NCBI GenBank assembly: GCA_037446555.1
Contig: JBBIIK010000003.1
Coordinates: 158,888 to 222,887 of the forward strand
DNA: 64,000 nucleotides
Direction: 5' to 3'
Source: JANWVO01 sp037446555
GTDB taxonomy: Bacteria; Acidobacteriota; Terriglobia; Bryobacterales; Bryobacteraceae
Shown: positions 55,627 through 63,869 of the stretch, in pieces
Layout: each line of letters starts with the position of its first letter
Position numbering within the stretch: the first letter of the stretch is position 1
Notes under the pieces: model-generated
What the model saw: only the letters and a program-made list of their open reading frames with translations
Database searches by the model: none
What the model was told of the DNA's origin: nothing
Translations under genes and position numbers: made by a program

Positions 55627-56418
55627 ATGGCCTGGGAACGGGAGCTGGAGACCGCCGTGGAACTGGCGAAGGCCGCCGGTTCGGTCGCGCTGGACTACTT
55701 CGGCGGCGCGGAACCGGAGACCAAGCCGGACGGCTCGCCCGTTACTGCGGCAGACCGTGAGTGCGAGCGCCTCATCGCTTCCCGGCTGGCGGAGGCCTTC
55801 CCATCTGACGGAATTCTGGGAGAGGAGGGCGCCTCGCGGCCCGCGGTTTCGCGGCGCCGCTGGATCGTCGATCCGATCGACGGCACCCGGGATTTTGTTC
55901 GGGGAAGCTTTCTCTGGGGGCATCTGCTGGCGCTTGAGGCGGATGGGGAGGTTGTGCTGGGAGTGGCTCACTTCCCCGCGCAGGGACGGCTATACTGCGC
56001 CGCGGCAGGACAAGGCGCGTGGTGCGTCGAAGGACGCACCGAGACACAGTTGCGCTGCTCCCGGTTGTCCGGGCCGGCGATGTCGGTCGTCTGCTTCGGC
56101 CAGCTGAACCAAGCCCGCCGGGAGCCCTGGGGTGCGCGCCTGTTGGAATTCCTGGGGGCTTTCTGGGCTGTCCGTTCGCTGGGCGGCGCCACGGACGCCA
56201 TGCTAGTCTCATCTGGCAAGGCGGAGCTGTATCTGGAGCCCGGATTGAAGCCGTGGGACGTGGCCGCCCTGGCGGCGATCGGCCAGGAAGCCGGCTGCGT
56301 CTGGCACGACTTCGAGGGGCGGAGGAGTATCTACGGAGGCAGCCTGGCCCTCTACGCGCCCGGGCTCGCCTCCACAGTGTGCGCCTTTCTTGGGTTGCCC
56401 GCTCCAAACAATCCGTGA
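55627..56418 (+). CDS. Inositol monophosphatase family protein (HisN-like possible)
   Basis: The 263-aa protein is a Mg-dependent sugar-phosphatase of the IMPase fold. Metal-binding motifs are GEEG near residue 65, WIVDPIDGTRDF near 79-90 and KPWDVAALAAIGQEAG near 212. VTAADRECERLI precedes them. Members dephosphorylate inositol-1-phosphate, histidinol-phosphate, PAP or fructose-bisphosphate. No his or inositol genes sit nearby to decide. It lies 80 bp upstream of the Rrf2 regulator and reads in the same direction. Confidence 0.88.
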   Translation: MAWERELETAVELAKAAGSVALDYFGGAEPETKPDGSPVTAADRECERLIASRLAEAFPSDGILGEEGASRPAVSRRRWIVDPIDGTRDFVRGSFLWGHLLALEADGEVVLGVAHFPAQGRLYCAAAGQGAWCVEGRTETQLRCSRLSGPAMSVVCFGQLNQARREPWGARLLEFLGAFWAVRSLGGATDAMLVSSGKAELYLEPGLKPWDVAALAAIGQEAGCVWHDFEGRRSIYGGSLALYAPGLASTVCAFLGLPAPNNP

Positions 56419-56426
56419 ATCTTCTG

Positions 56427-56454
56427 TTGCGAATCCCGCATCCTCGGATATAGT
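56427..56454 (+). promoter_or_regulatory. Candidate promoter for the Rrf2-type regulator
   Basis: TTGCGA at 56427-56432, 16 bp, then TATAGT at 56449-56454. The start point would be near 56461, leaving a 40-nt leader. The AT-rich stretch ATATAGTATTAGAGG that covers the -10 is a likely place for autoregulation by the regulator, as with IscR, but no confirmed operator is claimed. Confidence 0.45.
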
Positions 56455-56500
56455 ATTAGAGGACAAACGCGTATTAACATCTTGGGCTCTAGAGGTTTCC

Positions 56501-56977
56501 ATGATCTATTCCCGATCCGCGGAATACGCCATCCGGGCGTTCGTCCAGCTGGCCACGGTGCCAGAGGGCAAGTACGCCATGGTGAAGCAGATTGCCGATC
56601 AGGCTGACATTCCCGCGCACTTCCTGGCCAAGATTCTCCAGCAATTGGCGCGCAAGGGCTTCCTGCGCTCCAGCAAGGGGCCCACGGGGGGCTTCAGCCT
56701 CCGCATTCCGCCCGGAGAGCTGAACCTCTTGGCGATCGTGGACGCTGTGGACGGCTTGGCCGACTTCGAGCGGTGCCCGGCGGGCATGGCCGTCTGCAAC
56801 GATGAGGCCCCGTGCGGTATGCACGACAACTGGAAGGCCCTGCGGAATCGTATCATGGAGTATCTGGAGCGCACGACAATTCTGGATCTGGCCAAAGGCT
56901 TCGCGCAGAAACGCCGGAACCTGGAGCGGATGCAGAAGAAGGCGGCGAAGCGCTCCCCGAAGAGCGAAAAAGCCTGA
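56501..56977 (+). CDS. Rrf2/IscR-type transcriptional regulator with three Cys
   Basis: The 158-aa protein has the Rrf2 winged helix (SAEYAIRAFVQLA, ADIPAHFLAKILQQLARKGFLRSSKGPTGGF) and the Fe-S ligand triad C92-x6-C99-x5-C105 in ERCPAGMAVCNDEAPCG. Spacing is close to IscR, so it probably binds a [2Fe-2S] or [4Fe-4S] cluster and senses iron, redox or NO. The C-terminus is a basic tail (KKAAKRSPKSEK). No isc/suf genes lie next to it. clpP follows 62 bp downstream on the same strand. Confidence 0.9.
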   Translation: MIYSRSAEYAIRAFVQLATVPEGKYAMVKQIADQADIPAHFLAKILQQLARKGFLRSSKGPTGGFSLRIPPGELNLLAIVDAVDGLADFERCPAGMAVCNDEAPCGMHDNWKALRNRIMEYLERTTILDLAKGFAQKRRNLERMQKKAAKRSPKSEKA

Positions 56978-57039
56978 CCCCGGCGGGAGGCCATCGCCGC
57001 CCGTCGCCGTCAGGGCGGCTTCAGAGCAAAGGAGGCGGA

Positions 57040-57666
57040 ATGCCCAACGAGAGCAGGATCGTGCCCGCGCCGACGGACATGCTGGTTCCGATGGTGGTGG
57101 AACAAACATCGCGAGGCGAGCGCGCGTACGACATTTACTCGCGGCTGCTGCGCGAGAACATCATTTTTCTCGGCACGCCGATCGACGATCAGGTGGCCAA
57201 CCTCGTCATCGCGCAGATGTTGTTCCTCGCCGCCGAGGATCCCGAGAAGGACGTCCAGCTCTACATCAATTCCCCCGGCGGATCCATCACCGCCGGGCTG
57301 GCCATTCTGGACACGATGAACCTCGTCGAGCCGGATATCGTCACCTACTGCGTCGGCCAGGCGGCGTCCATGGCGGCTGTGCTGTTGGCGTGCGGCGCCA
57401 AGGGCAAGCGTTTCGCCCTGCCCCACTCGCGCATCCTCATCCATCAGCCCTCGATGAGCGGCCTCGCCGGCCAAGCCACCGACATCGACATTTACGCCAA
57501 AGAGATTCTCCGCATGCGCGAGATCCTCAACCAGATCCTCGCCGACGCCACCGGCCAGCCCGTGGACCGCATCGCTCGCGACGTCGACCGCGACTACATC
57601 ATGGAAGCCGAACAGGCCCTCCAGTACGGCATGGTCGACAAGATCATCGCCCGGAGGGAGAAGTAA
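57040..57666 (+). CDS. clpP: ATP-dependent Clp protease proteolytic subunit ClpP
   Basis: The 208-aa serine protease subunit forms the tetradecameric barrel used by ClpX, ClpA or ClpC. Catalytic residues are Ser110 in GQAASM, His135 in ILIHQP, and an Asp in the DVDRDYIM block near 180. INSPGGSI is the family loop. The start has AAAGGAGGCGGA just upstream. No clpX or tig gene follows; instead the next gene is a reverse-strand kinase. This suggests clpP stands alone here, possibly as one of several copies. Confidence 0.95.
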   Translation: MPNESRIVPAPTDMLVPMVVEQTSRGERAYDIYSRLLRENIIFLGTPIDDQVANLVIAQMLFLAAEDPEKDVQLYINSPGGSITAGLAILDTMNLVEPDIVTYCVGQAASMAAVLLACGAKGKRFALPHSRILIHQPSMSGLAGQATDIDIYAKEILRMREILNQILADATGQPVDRIARDVDRDYIMEAEQALQYGMVDKIIARREK

Positions 57667-57751
57667 TCCTCAGTCGCGACGCCTGTACCCCCGGACGCCG
57701 CACTACAACCACTCCCGCTCACCCGTGCGGCACAGCGGCCGGCCGGCATTC

Positions 57752-59215
57752 TCATTTGAGCTGGCGAAACCGCTCGTACGCTCTGTCCCATGCCGGGTCG
57801 GGGCGCGGCTCGATCGTCTCAAGGTAAAACGAATCACGCACCACGCGGCGCAGCGCGTCCAGTCCGTCCACCTCTCCCGCCCCCATCGCCTGCACCAAAA
57901 TGTTGCCTGCCGCCGTCGCCTCCGCGGGACCCGCCACCACCGTCTGCCCCGTTGCCGCAGCCACAAACTGGTTCAGCAATCCGTTCCGCGATCCGCCTCC
58001 GACGATGTGGATCACTTCGATCCGCAATCCGGTCAAGTCTTCGATCATTTCCAGGACTTCCCGGTAGCGCAGAGCAAGACTCTCCAGTGCAATCCGTACG
58101 ATTTGCGCGTGCGACTCCGGCTCCTTCTGCCCCGTCTTGCGGCAGAACTCCGCGATGCGCCGCGGCATTTCGCCTGGCTCAATGAACCGGTCAGGGTCGA
58201 TCACGGCCACAAACGGCGGCGCGCCAGCCGCCATTTCGGTCAGTTCCGCGTAGCTGTATTCCCTGCCCTCCAGCAGCCATTGGCGGCGGCATTCCTGCAC
58301 GATCCACAGCCCGGCGATATTCTTCAGCAGACGGATTTTCCCCTCGACTCCAATCTCGTTGGTGAGGTTCATCTCGAGCGACTTGCCGTTGATGACCGGC
58401 TCGTCGACCTCCACGCCCATCAACGACCATGTGCCGGAGCTGATGTAGCACCACGGGCGGTTGCCGGCGGCGGGCACGGCAGCCACCGCAGACGCCGTGT
58501 CGTGGCTCGCCGTCGTAAAGACGGGAGCAGGCTCCAGCGCGCATGTCGCACAGATCTCGTCCAGCAGGTCGCCCAGACGCCGCCCGGGCGGCACAACGCT
58601 GCCCAGAATCGCCTTCGGCAAGCCGAGCGCATCAAACAGCCCAAGGGACCATTCCTTCTTCGCCGGATTGAAGAACTGCGACGTGGAGGCGATGGTCAGT
58701 TCGTTCGCTTGCTCGCCGCAGAGCCAATAATTGAACAGGTCTGGCATGAACAACAGCCTGGAAGCTGACCACAGCCCTGGCGATGCCGCCATCCGCGCTG
58801 CATACAGCTGGTAGAGCGAATTCAGCGCCATGAACTGGATGCCGGTCTCTGCGAAGATCTTTTCCCGCCCGGCCCTGCCATGCGCTTCCTCGTAGGCCGC
58901 CTGGTTGCGGGGATGGCGGTAGTGGCGCGGGTTGAGGCACAGCTCGCCATTCGAGTCCAGCAGGCCGAAATCTACCCCCCACGTGTCCACCGCCACGCCA
59001 TCGAGCTTCAGTTTCCTCTCGCGTCCGGCGATTCGCAGCCCTTCGCGGATGTCATGAAAGAGCCGGAACGTGTCCCAGTACAATCCATCCGGCAACCGCA
59101 CCGGCTCATTCAGAAACCGATGCAGTTCTTCCAACTCGAGCCGGCCGTTTTCGAGCGTTCCCAAAATCGCGCGTCCGCTTTCGGCGCCGAGGTCAAAGGC
59201 CAGATATCGAGACAT
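57752..59215 (-). CDS. rhaB: Rhamnulokinase (FGGY kinase)
   Basis: The 487-aa kinase phosphorylates L-rhamnulose. Marks of RhaB are AFDLGAESGRAILG at the N-terminus, WGVDFGLLD near residue 85, CYISSGTWSLMGVE and the C-terminal VGGGSRNGLLNQFVA. The catalytic Asp is in the WGVDFGLL motif. The start at 59215 follows GGAAGGA. It is the second gene after the alcohol dehydrogenase, 5 bp on. The isomerase and aldolase genes are not in the window. Confidence 0.9.
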   Translation of the reverse strand: MSRYLAFDLGAESGRAILGTLENGRLELEELHRFLNEPVRLPDGLYWDTFRLFHDIREGLRIAGRERKLKLDGVAVDTWGVDFGLLDSNGELCLNPRHYRHPRNQAAYEEAHGRAGREKIFAETGIQFMALNSLYQLYAARMAASPGLWSASRLLFMPDLFNYWLCGEQANELTIASTSQFFNPAKKEWSLGLFDALGLPKAILGSVVPPGRRLGDLLDEICATCALEPAPVFTTASHDTASAVAAVPAAGNRPWCYISSGTWSLMGVEVDEPVINGKSLEMNLTNEIGVEGKIRLLKNIAGLWIVQECRRQWLLEGREYSYAELTEMAAGAPPFVAVIDPDRFIEPGEMPRRIAEFCRKTGQKEPESHAQIVRIALESLALRYREVLEMIEDLTGLRIEVIHIVGGGSRNGLLNQFVAAATGQTVVAGPAEATAAGNILVQAMGAGEVDGLDALRRVVRDSFYLETIEPRPDPAWDRAYERFRQLK

Positions 59216-59220
59216 GGACT

Positions 59221-60264
59221 TCAATCCTTCCGGTCGAAATCAAAAATCAACTTGCCTACACCGTCCGAATAGGAATGCAGAATCTCGAACCCCTCCTGGG
59301 CCTGCTCCAGCGGCATCCGGTGCGTGATCAGTTCGGTCTGGATCCGGCCGGAAGCCAGCAGCGCCGCCGCTTGCGCCCCCTTGTGGTTAGACCTGCGCAC
59401 TGCCTGAATACGCAACTCCTTCGCCAGCGCTGCGTGCAGGTCCACGGAGAACTCCAGTGGTTCCGGGATGCCGATCAGCACCAGTGTTCCGCCCGGGCGG
59501 AGGCAACGCAGGCCCAGCGCGATGGTTTCCGGAGCGCCGGCGGCGTCATAGACAAGATCGACGCCGCGGCCGCGCGTGAGATCCATCACTGCCTCGCGGA
59601 AATCCGCCTTCGAACTGTTGACGGTGACAGTGGCGCCCATGCGCCGCGCGAGTTCGAGCCGGTGCGGCACACGGTCAAAAGCCAGGACCATTTCCGCGCC
59701 GGCTTGCTTCGCCATCGCGATGCCCAGCAAGCCTATCGAACCCGCCCCCAGCACCGCCACCGTGTCTCCCAGATGGGCTGGCTCCAGTTCATAGACATGC
59801 ACCCATACGGCAAGCGGCTCAATGAGCGTGGCCTCGTGTACACCTAGCCCCGCCGGCACGTGGTCGGCATTGTGCACGGGAATCACGGCATAGTCGCGGA
59901 AGAAGCCGGGCGCCTCCGGCCCCCCCTGGAAACGTGCGTGCACGCACAGGTTGTGCCGCCCGGCAATGCAGAATTCACAGTGGCCGCACGTTAGCGAAGG
60001 CTCCACGGAGACGAGGTCGCCGGGCCGAAAGCCTTCCGCGCCCGGACCCGTTTCGGCAACCTCGCCCACGGGCTCGTGCCCGAGAATCTGCGGGTACCGC
60101 GCGGGCGTCGAGTGAATTCGTCCTTCCGCCCACCAGTGCAAGTCTGAGCCGCACAGGCCCACGGCGCGCATGCGCAGCAGGAGTTCGCCTGCGCGCGGCG
60201 CCTCCGGCATCGGCGATTCGACCAACTCCAGCCGCCGCGGAGCTACCAAAGGCACGCTTCTCAT
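59221..60264 (-). CDS. Zinc-dependent MDR alcohol dehydrogenase
   Basis: The 347-aa medium-chain dehydrogenase resembles sorbitol/L-threonine dehydrogenases. The catalytic Zn ligands are Cys in VGLCGSDLH, His-Glu in GHEPVGEV, and the structural Zn cysteines CGHCEFCIAGRHNLC. The NAD site is AVLGAGSIGLLGIAMAKQAG. It precedes rhamnulokinase by 5 bp; the pair may act in rhamnose, fucose or lactaldehyde metabolism. ATG at 60264 is chosen over 60285 by alignment to family N-termini. Confidence 0.9.
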   Translation of the reverse strand: MRSVPLVAPRRLELVESPMPEAPRAGELLLRMRAVGLCGSDLHWWAEGRIHSTPARYPQILGHEPVGEVAETGPGAEGFRPGDLVSVEPSLTCGHCEFCIAGRHNLCVHARFQGGPEAPGFFRDYAVIPVHNADHVPAGLGVHEATLIEPLAVWVHVYELEPAHLGDTVAVLGAGSIGLLGIAMAKQAGAEMVLAFDRVPHRLELARRMGATVTVNSSKADFREAVMDLTRGRGVDLVYDAAGAPETIALGLRCLRPGGTLVLIGIPEPLEFSVDLHAALAKELRIQAVRRSNHKGAQAAALLASGRIQTELITHRMPLEQAQEGFEILHSYSDGVGKLIFDFDRKD

Positions 60265-60314
60265 GAAGCGACCAGAATATCGCAAACACCGCAGCGTGCT
60301 GAAACGTTCCGGAC

Positions 60315-61469
60315 TTACGTCCCAGGGCGTTCTGGCCAGCCTCCGGCGAGCGCCTTGAACATCAGAGCGGACTGCGCGGCAGCAGCGCTCTCGGCTTCCG
60401 CCGCCGCCAGACCCTGATCCAGGAGGACGCGCTGCGCTTCGAGCACGGCCAGGTAGTCTCCCACGCCAGCTCTGTAAAGTTCGGTGGCCAGATCCAGCGA
60501 AGTGGTGGCGGCGAGCCGTGCCTGCTGCAGCTGATCCAGCCGCGCCCGTTGCGCGCGGTAGCCCGCCAGCGCGTCCTCGGCTTCCAGAAAGGCGGCCAGA
60601 ACTTCGCGTTCAAATTCGATCCGCGCCTGCTCCAGCCGCGCATCCGCGGCGTGAATTTGCGCTCGGAGCCTCCCCCCCCTGTGAACACCGGAAGGACAAG
60701 CTGCGGCCCAACCCCGAAGAAAGTCCGCGCCCCAAGCGACAACCCGGCTACGCTCGTGCCCTGACGCCCGGCAAGCCCCGTGAGCAGCACGCGCGGCAGA
60801 AGGTCCGCCTTCGCCGATCTGCGGCGCGCCATGGCCGCCTGGATCCGCGCCTGCGCAGCCCTGACGTCCGGCCGCCTCTCGAGCAGCGCCGAATCCACCC
60901 CATCCCCCAGCGCGGGCAGGCGCATCTCGTCCAGCGGCGCCGCATCGATGCCACGCTCTGCCAGCTCGCGGTCGCCCGTGAGCAGCGCCAGCCGGTGCAG
61001 CCGCAGGCGCCGCTGCCATTCCAGCGGTTCCATCGCCGCGTCGAGCGAGGCGAGCGAGGCGCGCTGCCGCTCGACGTCGAGTCCGGGAGCGAGCCCGGCC
61101 CGCGCACGTTCCTGCGTCAACGCGAGGAGTTCAGCCTGTGCCACTCGGTTGCGCCGCGCCGCCGCCAGTTGCCGCTCAAAGCCGCGAAGTTCAAAATAAG
61201 CGCGCGCCGTCTCCGCGCTCACAATCAGCCGCAGATCCGCCAGATCCTCCAGGCCCATCTCGACGTCCGCCTTCGCCGCGCTGTAGCGCTTTGCGGTGCC
61301 ATTCCAGAAGCTCAGCTCCCAGCGCGTATCGAGACTGCCGGCCAGCAGCCCGGTTTCAAAGTGCGAAATCAGGGGCGTGCCGCTGCCCGGCCCTGCGCCG
61401 GGCGTGATGCGGATGATGCCGTTCTGGAACCCTCCGCGGATCTGCTGCGCGCTGGAGGTGCAGACTTGG
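60315..61469 (-). pseudogene. Broken TolC-type outer-membrane efflux channel
   Basis: Two overlapping frames hold one outer-membrane efflux protein. The first (about 61469 to 60680) encodes RWELSFWNGTAKRYSAAKADV, the paired helix SAETARAYFELRGFERQLAAARRN and ERRPDVRAAQARIQAAMA, ending at VLPVFTGG. At a run of eight G (complement of 60672-60679) the frame breaks and similarity goes on in the other frame (GGRLRAQIHAADARLEQA to LAGGWPERPGT, stop 60315). One base is missing from the run to keep a single frame. The N-terminal 100 or more residues, including signal and first helices, are also absent; the preserved part begins right at the ATPase gene's end. So the gene is a pseudogene, or a phase-off copy that is also 5'-truncated. 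Confidence 0.85.
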
Positions 61470-62198
61470 TCAGCATTTCGCTTCCTCCTCCTCGACACAC
61501 GTGACCTTGTGAATCACCCCGTCGCTGATTTCGGCCACGCAATCGGCGAAGTCAGGAATTCGCGCGTCGTGCGTCACGATCAGCACAGCACGGTCCGGCT
61601 GCACGGCGATCTTGCGCAACAGCTCCATCACGTGCCGGCCGGCGGGGCCGTCCAGAGCGGACGTCGTCCCGTCGCAGATCACGAGCTTCGGATCCTGGAC
61701 CAGCGCCCTGGCAAATGCAACCCGCTGCTGTTCGCCGCCTGAAAGTTTGTTGGACAGAACGTCGGCTCTGTGGCCCATGCGGAGATCAGCCAGCAGAGCC
61801 CTGGCGCGCTCCAGCACCTGCCTGCGAGGCACGCCGGCCGCCAACAGCGGCACGGCGGCGTTCTCTGCCGCTGTCAGAATCGGACCTAGGTTGAACTGCC
61901 GGAAGACGAAGCCGACGTTGTAGAGCTGGAACAGCGCGCCCTGCCCGTTGCGCAACTTTGTCAGATCCCGCCCGAGCACTTCGACCGAGCCTGCGTCATG
62001 GTGCAGCAGCCCGGCAATGATGCTGAGCAGGGTGGTTTTGCCGGACCCCGAGGGCCCGGGCAAGAACGTCATTTGCCCGTAGCGGGCCTCGAAATCCACG
62101 CCCCGCAAAACGCGGAGCGTCATGGCCCCCGCGCCAAAGGACTTGTGCACGCCCCTGCAGCGAACGGCAAGATCGGCGCTCCGGGCAGGTCTTTCCAT
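61470..62198 (-). CDS. DevA/MacB-type ABC exporter ATPase, catalytic Glu lost
   Basis: The 242-aa ATPase resembles DevA of DevBCA exporters. Walker A is GPSGSGKT (48-55) and the signature is KLSGGEQQRVAFARAL (151-165). The line VGFVFRQFNLGPILTAAENAA is the DevA/MacB block. Walker B reads LVICDGTTSALD: Asp176 is kept, but the catalytic Glu and following Pro of DEPT are Gly177-Thr178. ATP hydrolysis should be severely impaired. It lies between the broken permease and the broken channel, with 17 bp to the permease. It is whole but probably inactive, so a near-pseudogene. Confidence 0.8.
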   Translation of the reverse strand: MERPARSADLAVRCRGVHKSFGAGAMTLRVLRGVDFEARYGQMTFLPGPSGSGKTTLLSIIAGLLHHDAGSVEVLGRDLTKLRNGQGALFQLYNVGFVFRQFNLGPILTAAENAAVPLLAAGVPRRQVLERARALLADLRMGHRADVLSNKLSGGEQQRVAFARALVQDPKLVICDGTTSALDGPAGRHVMELLRKIAVQPDRAVLIVTHDARIPDFADCVAEISDGVIHKVTCVEEEEAKC

Positions 62199-62215
62199 CG
62201 ATCGAGCCTCCTGTC

Positions 62216-63377
62216 TCATCCCCGGAACACGACCGCCGGATCCACCACCACCACGCGCCGCACGTTCAGCGCGGTGGCCGCTATCACGGCGGAAAAGACC
62301 AGACCTCCAGTGATCATCATGATTTCTGGCATCAGGCGGAAACCCCTCAGATCGAGGTTCTCTTTCGTCATCTCGAAAAACAGCGCCGTCCATCTGTTGC
62401 CAACACTGTGGCCGATGAGAAAGGCAATCACGGCCGGCAGGAGGATCATCAGCACGAGGCGATAATTCGTCACTCCGATGGCTTTCAGGGCGCCGAAATA
62501 GCGCAAGTTCTCGAGTATGAACAGTGAGAACGTCTGCCCGGAAACGAGAGCGCCCACCAGCAGCGCGATAGATATGGTGATTCCGAAATTAATGGAATGC
62601 CCGTGTTGCGGATGTAGTACCAGATGGTGTCCCAGCCGAACTCCGATGCGGTCAGCGCCTTCAGACCCGTCTGCATCCCGATCTGCCGGCAGACCTCCTG
62701 CTCTGATATCCCTTCCCTGCCTTTGACCAGGACGAAGGACATCAGCCTGCGCTCGCGCCCCACCATCTGCGTCGCTTCGCTGTAGCGCGCATACACCACG
62801 GGCAGGTTGACGAACGGAGGCGATGCGTCCACCACGGCGCCCACTCGCATGACAAGGGGCCCCAACTCGAGCTCTTGCCCCGTCGAATACGGTTGCCCGG
62901 GAAAGAAATAGGCAAAGCCGACCCGGTCGATGGCGACCGTCCGTGGCGCCCGCAACACGTCCACGCTGCCGGCGAGGAACTTCTCGGGCAGCCCCGTCAG
63001 AGAGGCGTCATCCACGCCCATCAGAATGGTGTTGCGGAACGTGCCATCCGGCGCCTTGGCCGGGCGATGCCCTTGAACAGCGGTACGGCCCATTCCACGG
63101 CAGCCACGCTTCGCACAATGTAGAGCGTCTGGTCGCTGAGCGCCCGCACTTCGTCGACATAGTGCGTTTTGGGATCCATCACCCAGATGGGGGCATCCTG
63201 CACGTCGCGGATCTGTGAGCGTGTCCGCTCAAGCAGGCCCACCAAAATCGACATCTGGTGGGACATCAGGAAGGTGGAGAAAGCGACGGCGAGAACGAGC
63301 CCGAAATGTTTGGGCTTGTCGCCGGTCAGCATCTGCCAGGCGATGTAACGAAGCCCTGCCCCGCTCGGCTTTTCCAC
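62216..63377 (-). pseudogene. DevC-type ABC permease, two frameshifts
   Basis: Three frames in succession give one DevC/FtsX-like permease. Piece 1 (63377 down to about 63060) begins GTG and holds YIAWQMLTGDKPKHFGLVLAVAFSTFLMSHQ, the first membrane helix. Piece 2 (to about 62595) has GVDDASLTGLPEKFLAGSV and ELELGPLVMRVGAVVDASPPF, the periplasmic part. Piece 3 (to 62216) has GALVSGQTFSLFILENLRYFGALKAIGVTN and two more helices. One base is lost near 63060 (CGG-GCC-AAG would restore ARAKAPDG) and one near 62594 (CCC-ATT-AAT would restore IPINFGITI). Both are single-base losses. Confidence 0.88.
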
Positions 63378-63423
63378 GGCCGATCAGCTTGAACGCTCTT
63401 CAACCCTGATGCATTTTTTCTCC

Positions 63424-63813
63424 TCAGGCGCGCCGGCCTGAAGGTCCGGGACCAGGCCGCCGGACCCCCGCCAGGAGCATCTCGACGTGGCAACGGAAAA
63501 GGGTCTTGCGGAGGCGAAAGGGGAACCCTTCCGCCGCGCCGAGAAGATGCACCAGGCCATGCGCGCTGGCCCACAGCACCTGCGCTGTCGTCTCGGCGTC
63601 CTTGAGATCTTCGCGGAACTCTCCTTGGCGTATGCACTCGGCACAGCAGTCCCGGATCACGCCGTAACACGCGATGCCCAGTGTGTGAAAGACGCGGCGG
63701 AGGTGCTCGTGGTCCTGGCCGGGCGCGGCGGCGAACAGCAGGGCATAATCGCGCGGATGTTCGAGCCCGAACCGCACATAGGCTGCAAGGACGGCGGCTA
63801 GTGTCGTGACCGC
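63424..63813 (-). pseudogene. C-terminal remnant of a TetR regulator (WHG-type)
   Basis: About 130 codons remain. VTTLAAVLAAYVRFGLEHPRDYALLFAAAPG, GVIRDCCAECIRQGEF and VLWASAHGLVHLLGAAEGFPFR match the ligand-binding half of WHG-domain TetR proteins. The DNA-binding helix-turn-helix that should come first is gone: the frame meets a TAG at 63814-63816, at the IS edge. It lies 46 bp before the permease and was likely its repressor gene. Confidence 0.8.
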
Positions 63814-63830
63814 CTAGACATTTTGCAATA

Positions 63831-63854
63831 AAACATTTCCAACCGGGAATGTTT
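63831..63854. repeat. Imperfect inverted repeat near the IS end
   Basis: AAACATTTCC at 63831-63840 faces GGGAATGTTT at 63845-63854 around AACC, 9 of 10 positions pairing. It lies 16 bp inside the element and 16 bp before the transposase ATG. It could be a transposase-binding site or an operator. Confidence 0.6.
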
Positions 63855-63869
63855 GGGGCATACTGGGGT

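Noticed and set aside
57040..57666. Start of clpP further upstream in the same frame
   Set aside because: The frame is open upstream through the Rrf2 gene only as a shadow; the AAAGGAGGCGGA site fixes the start at 57040.
62216..63377. Programmed frameshifting in the permease gene
   Set aside because: Neither break has a slippery heptamer, and two breaks plus damage in all neighbours fit decay better.
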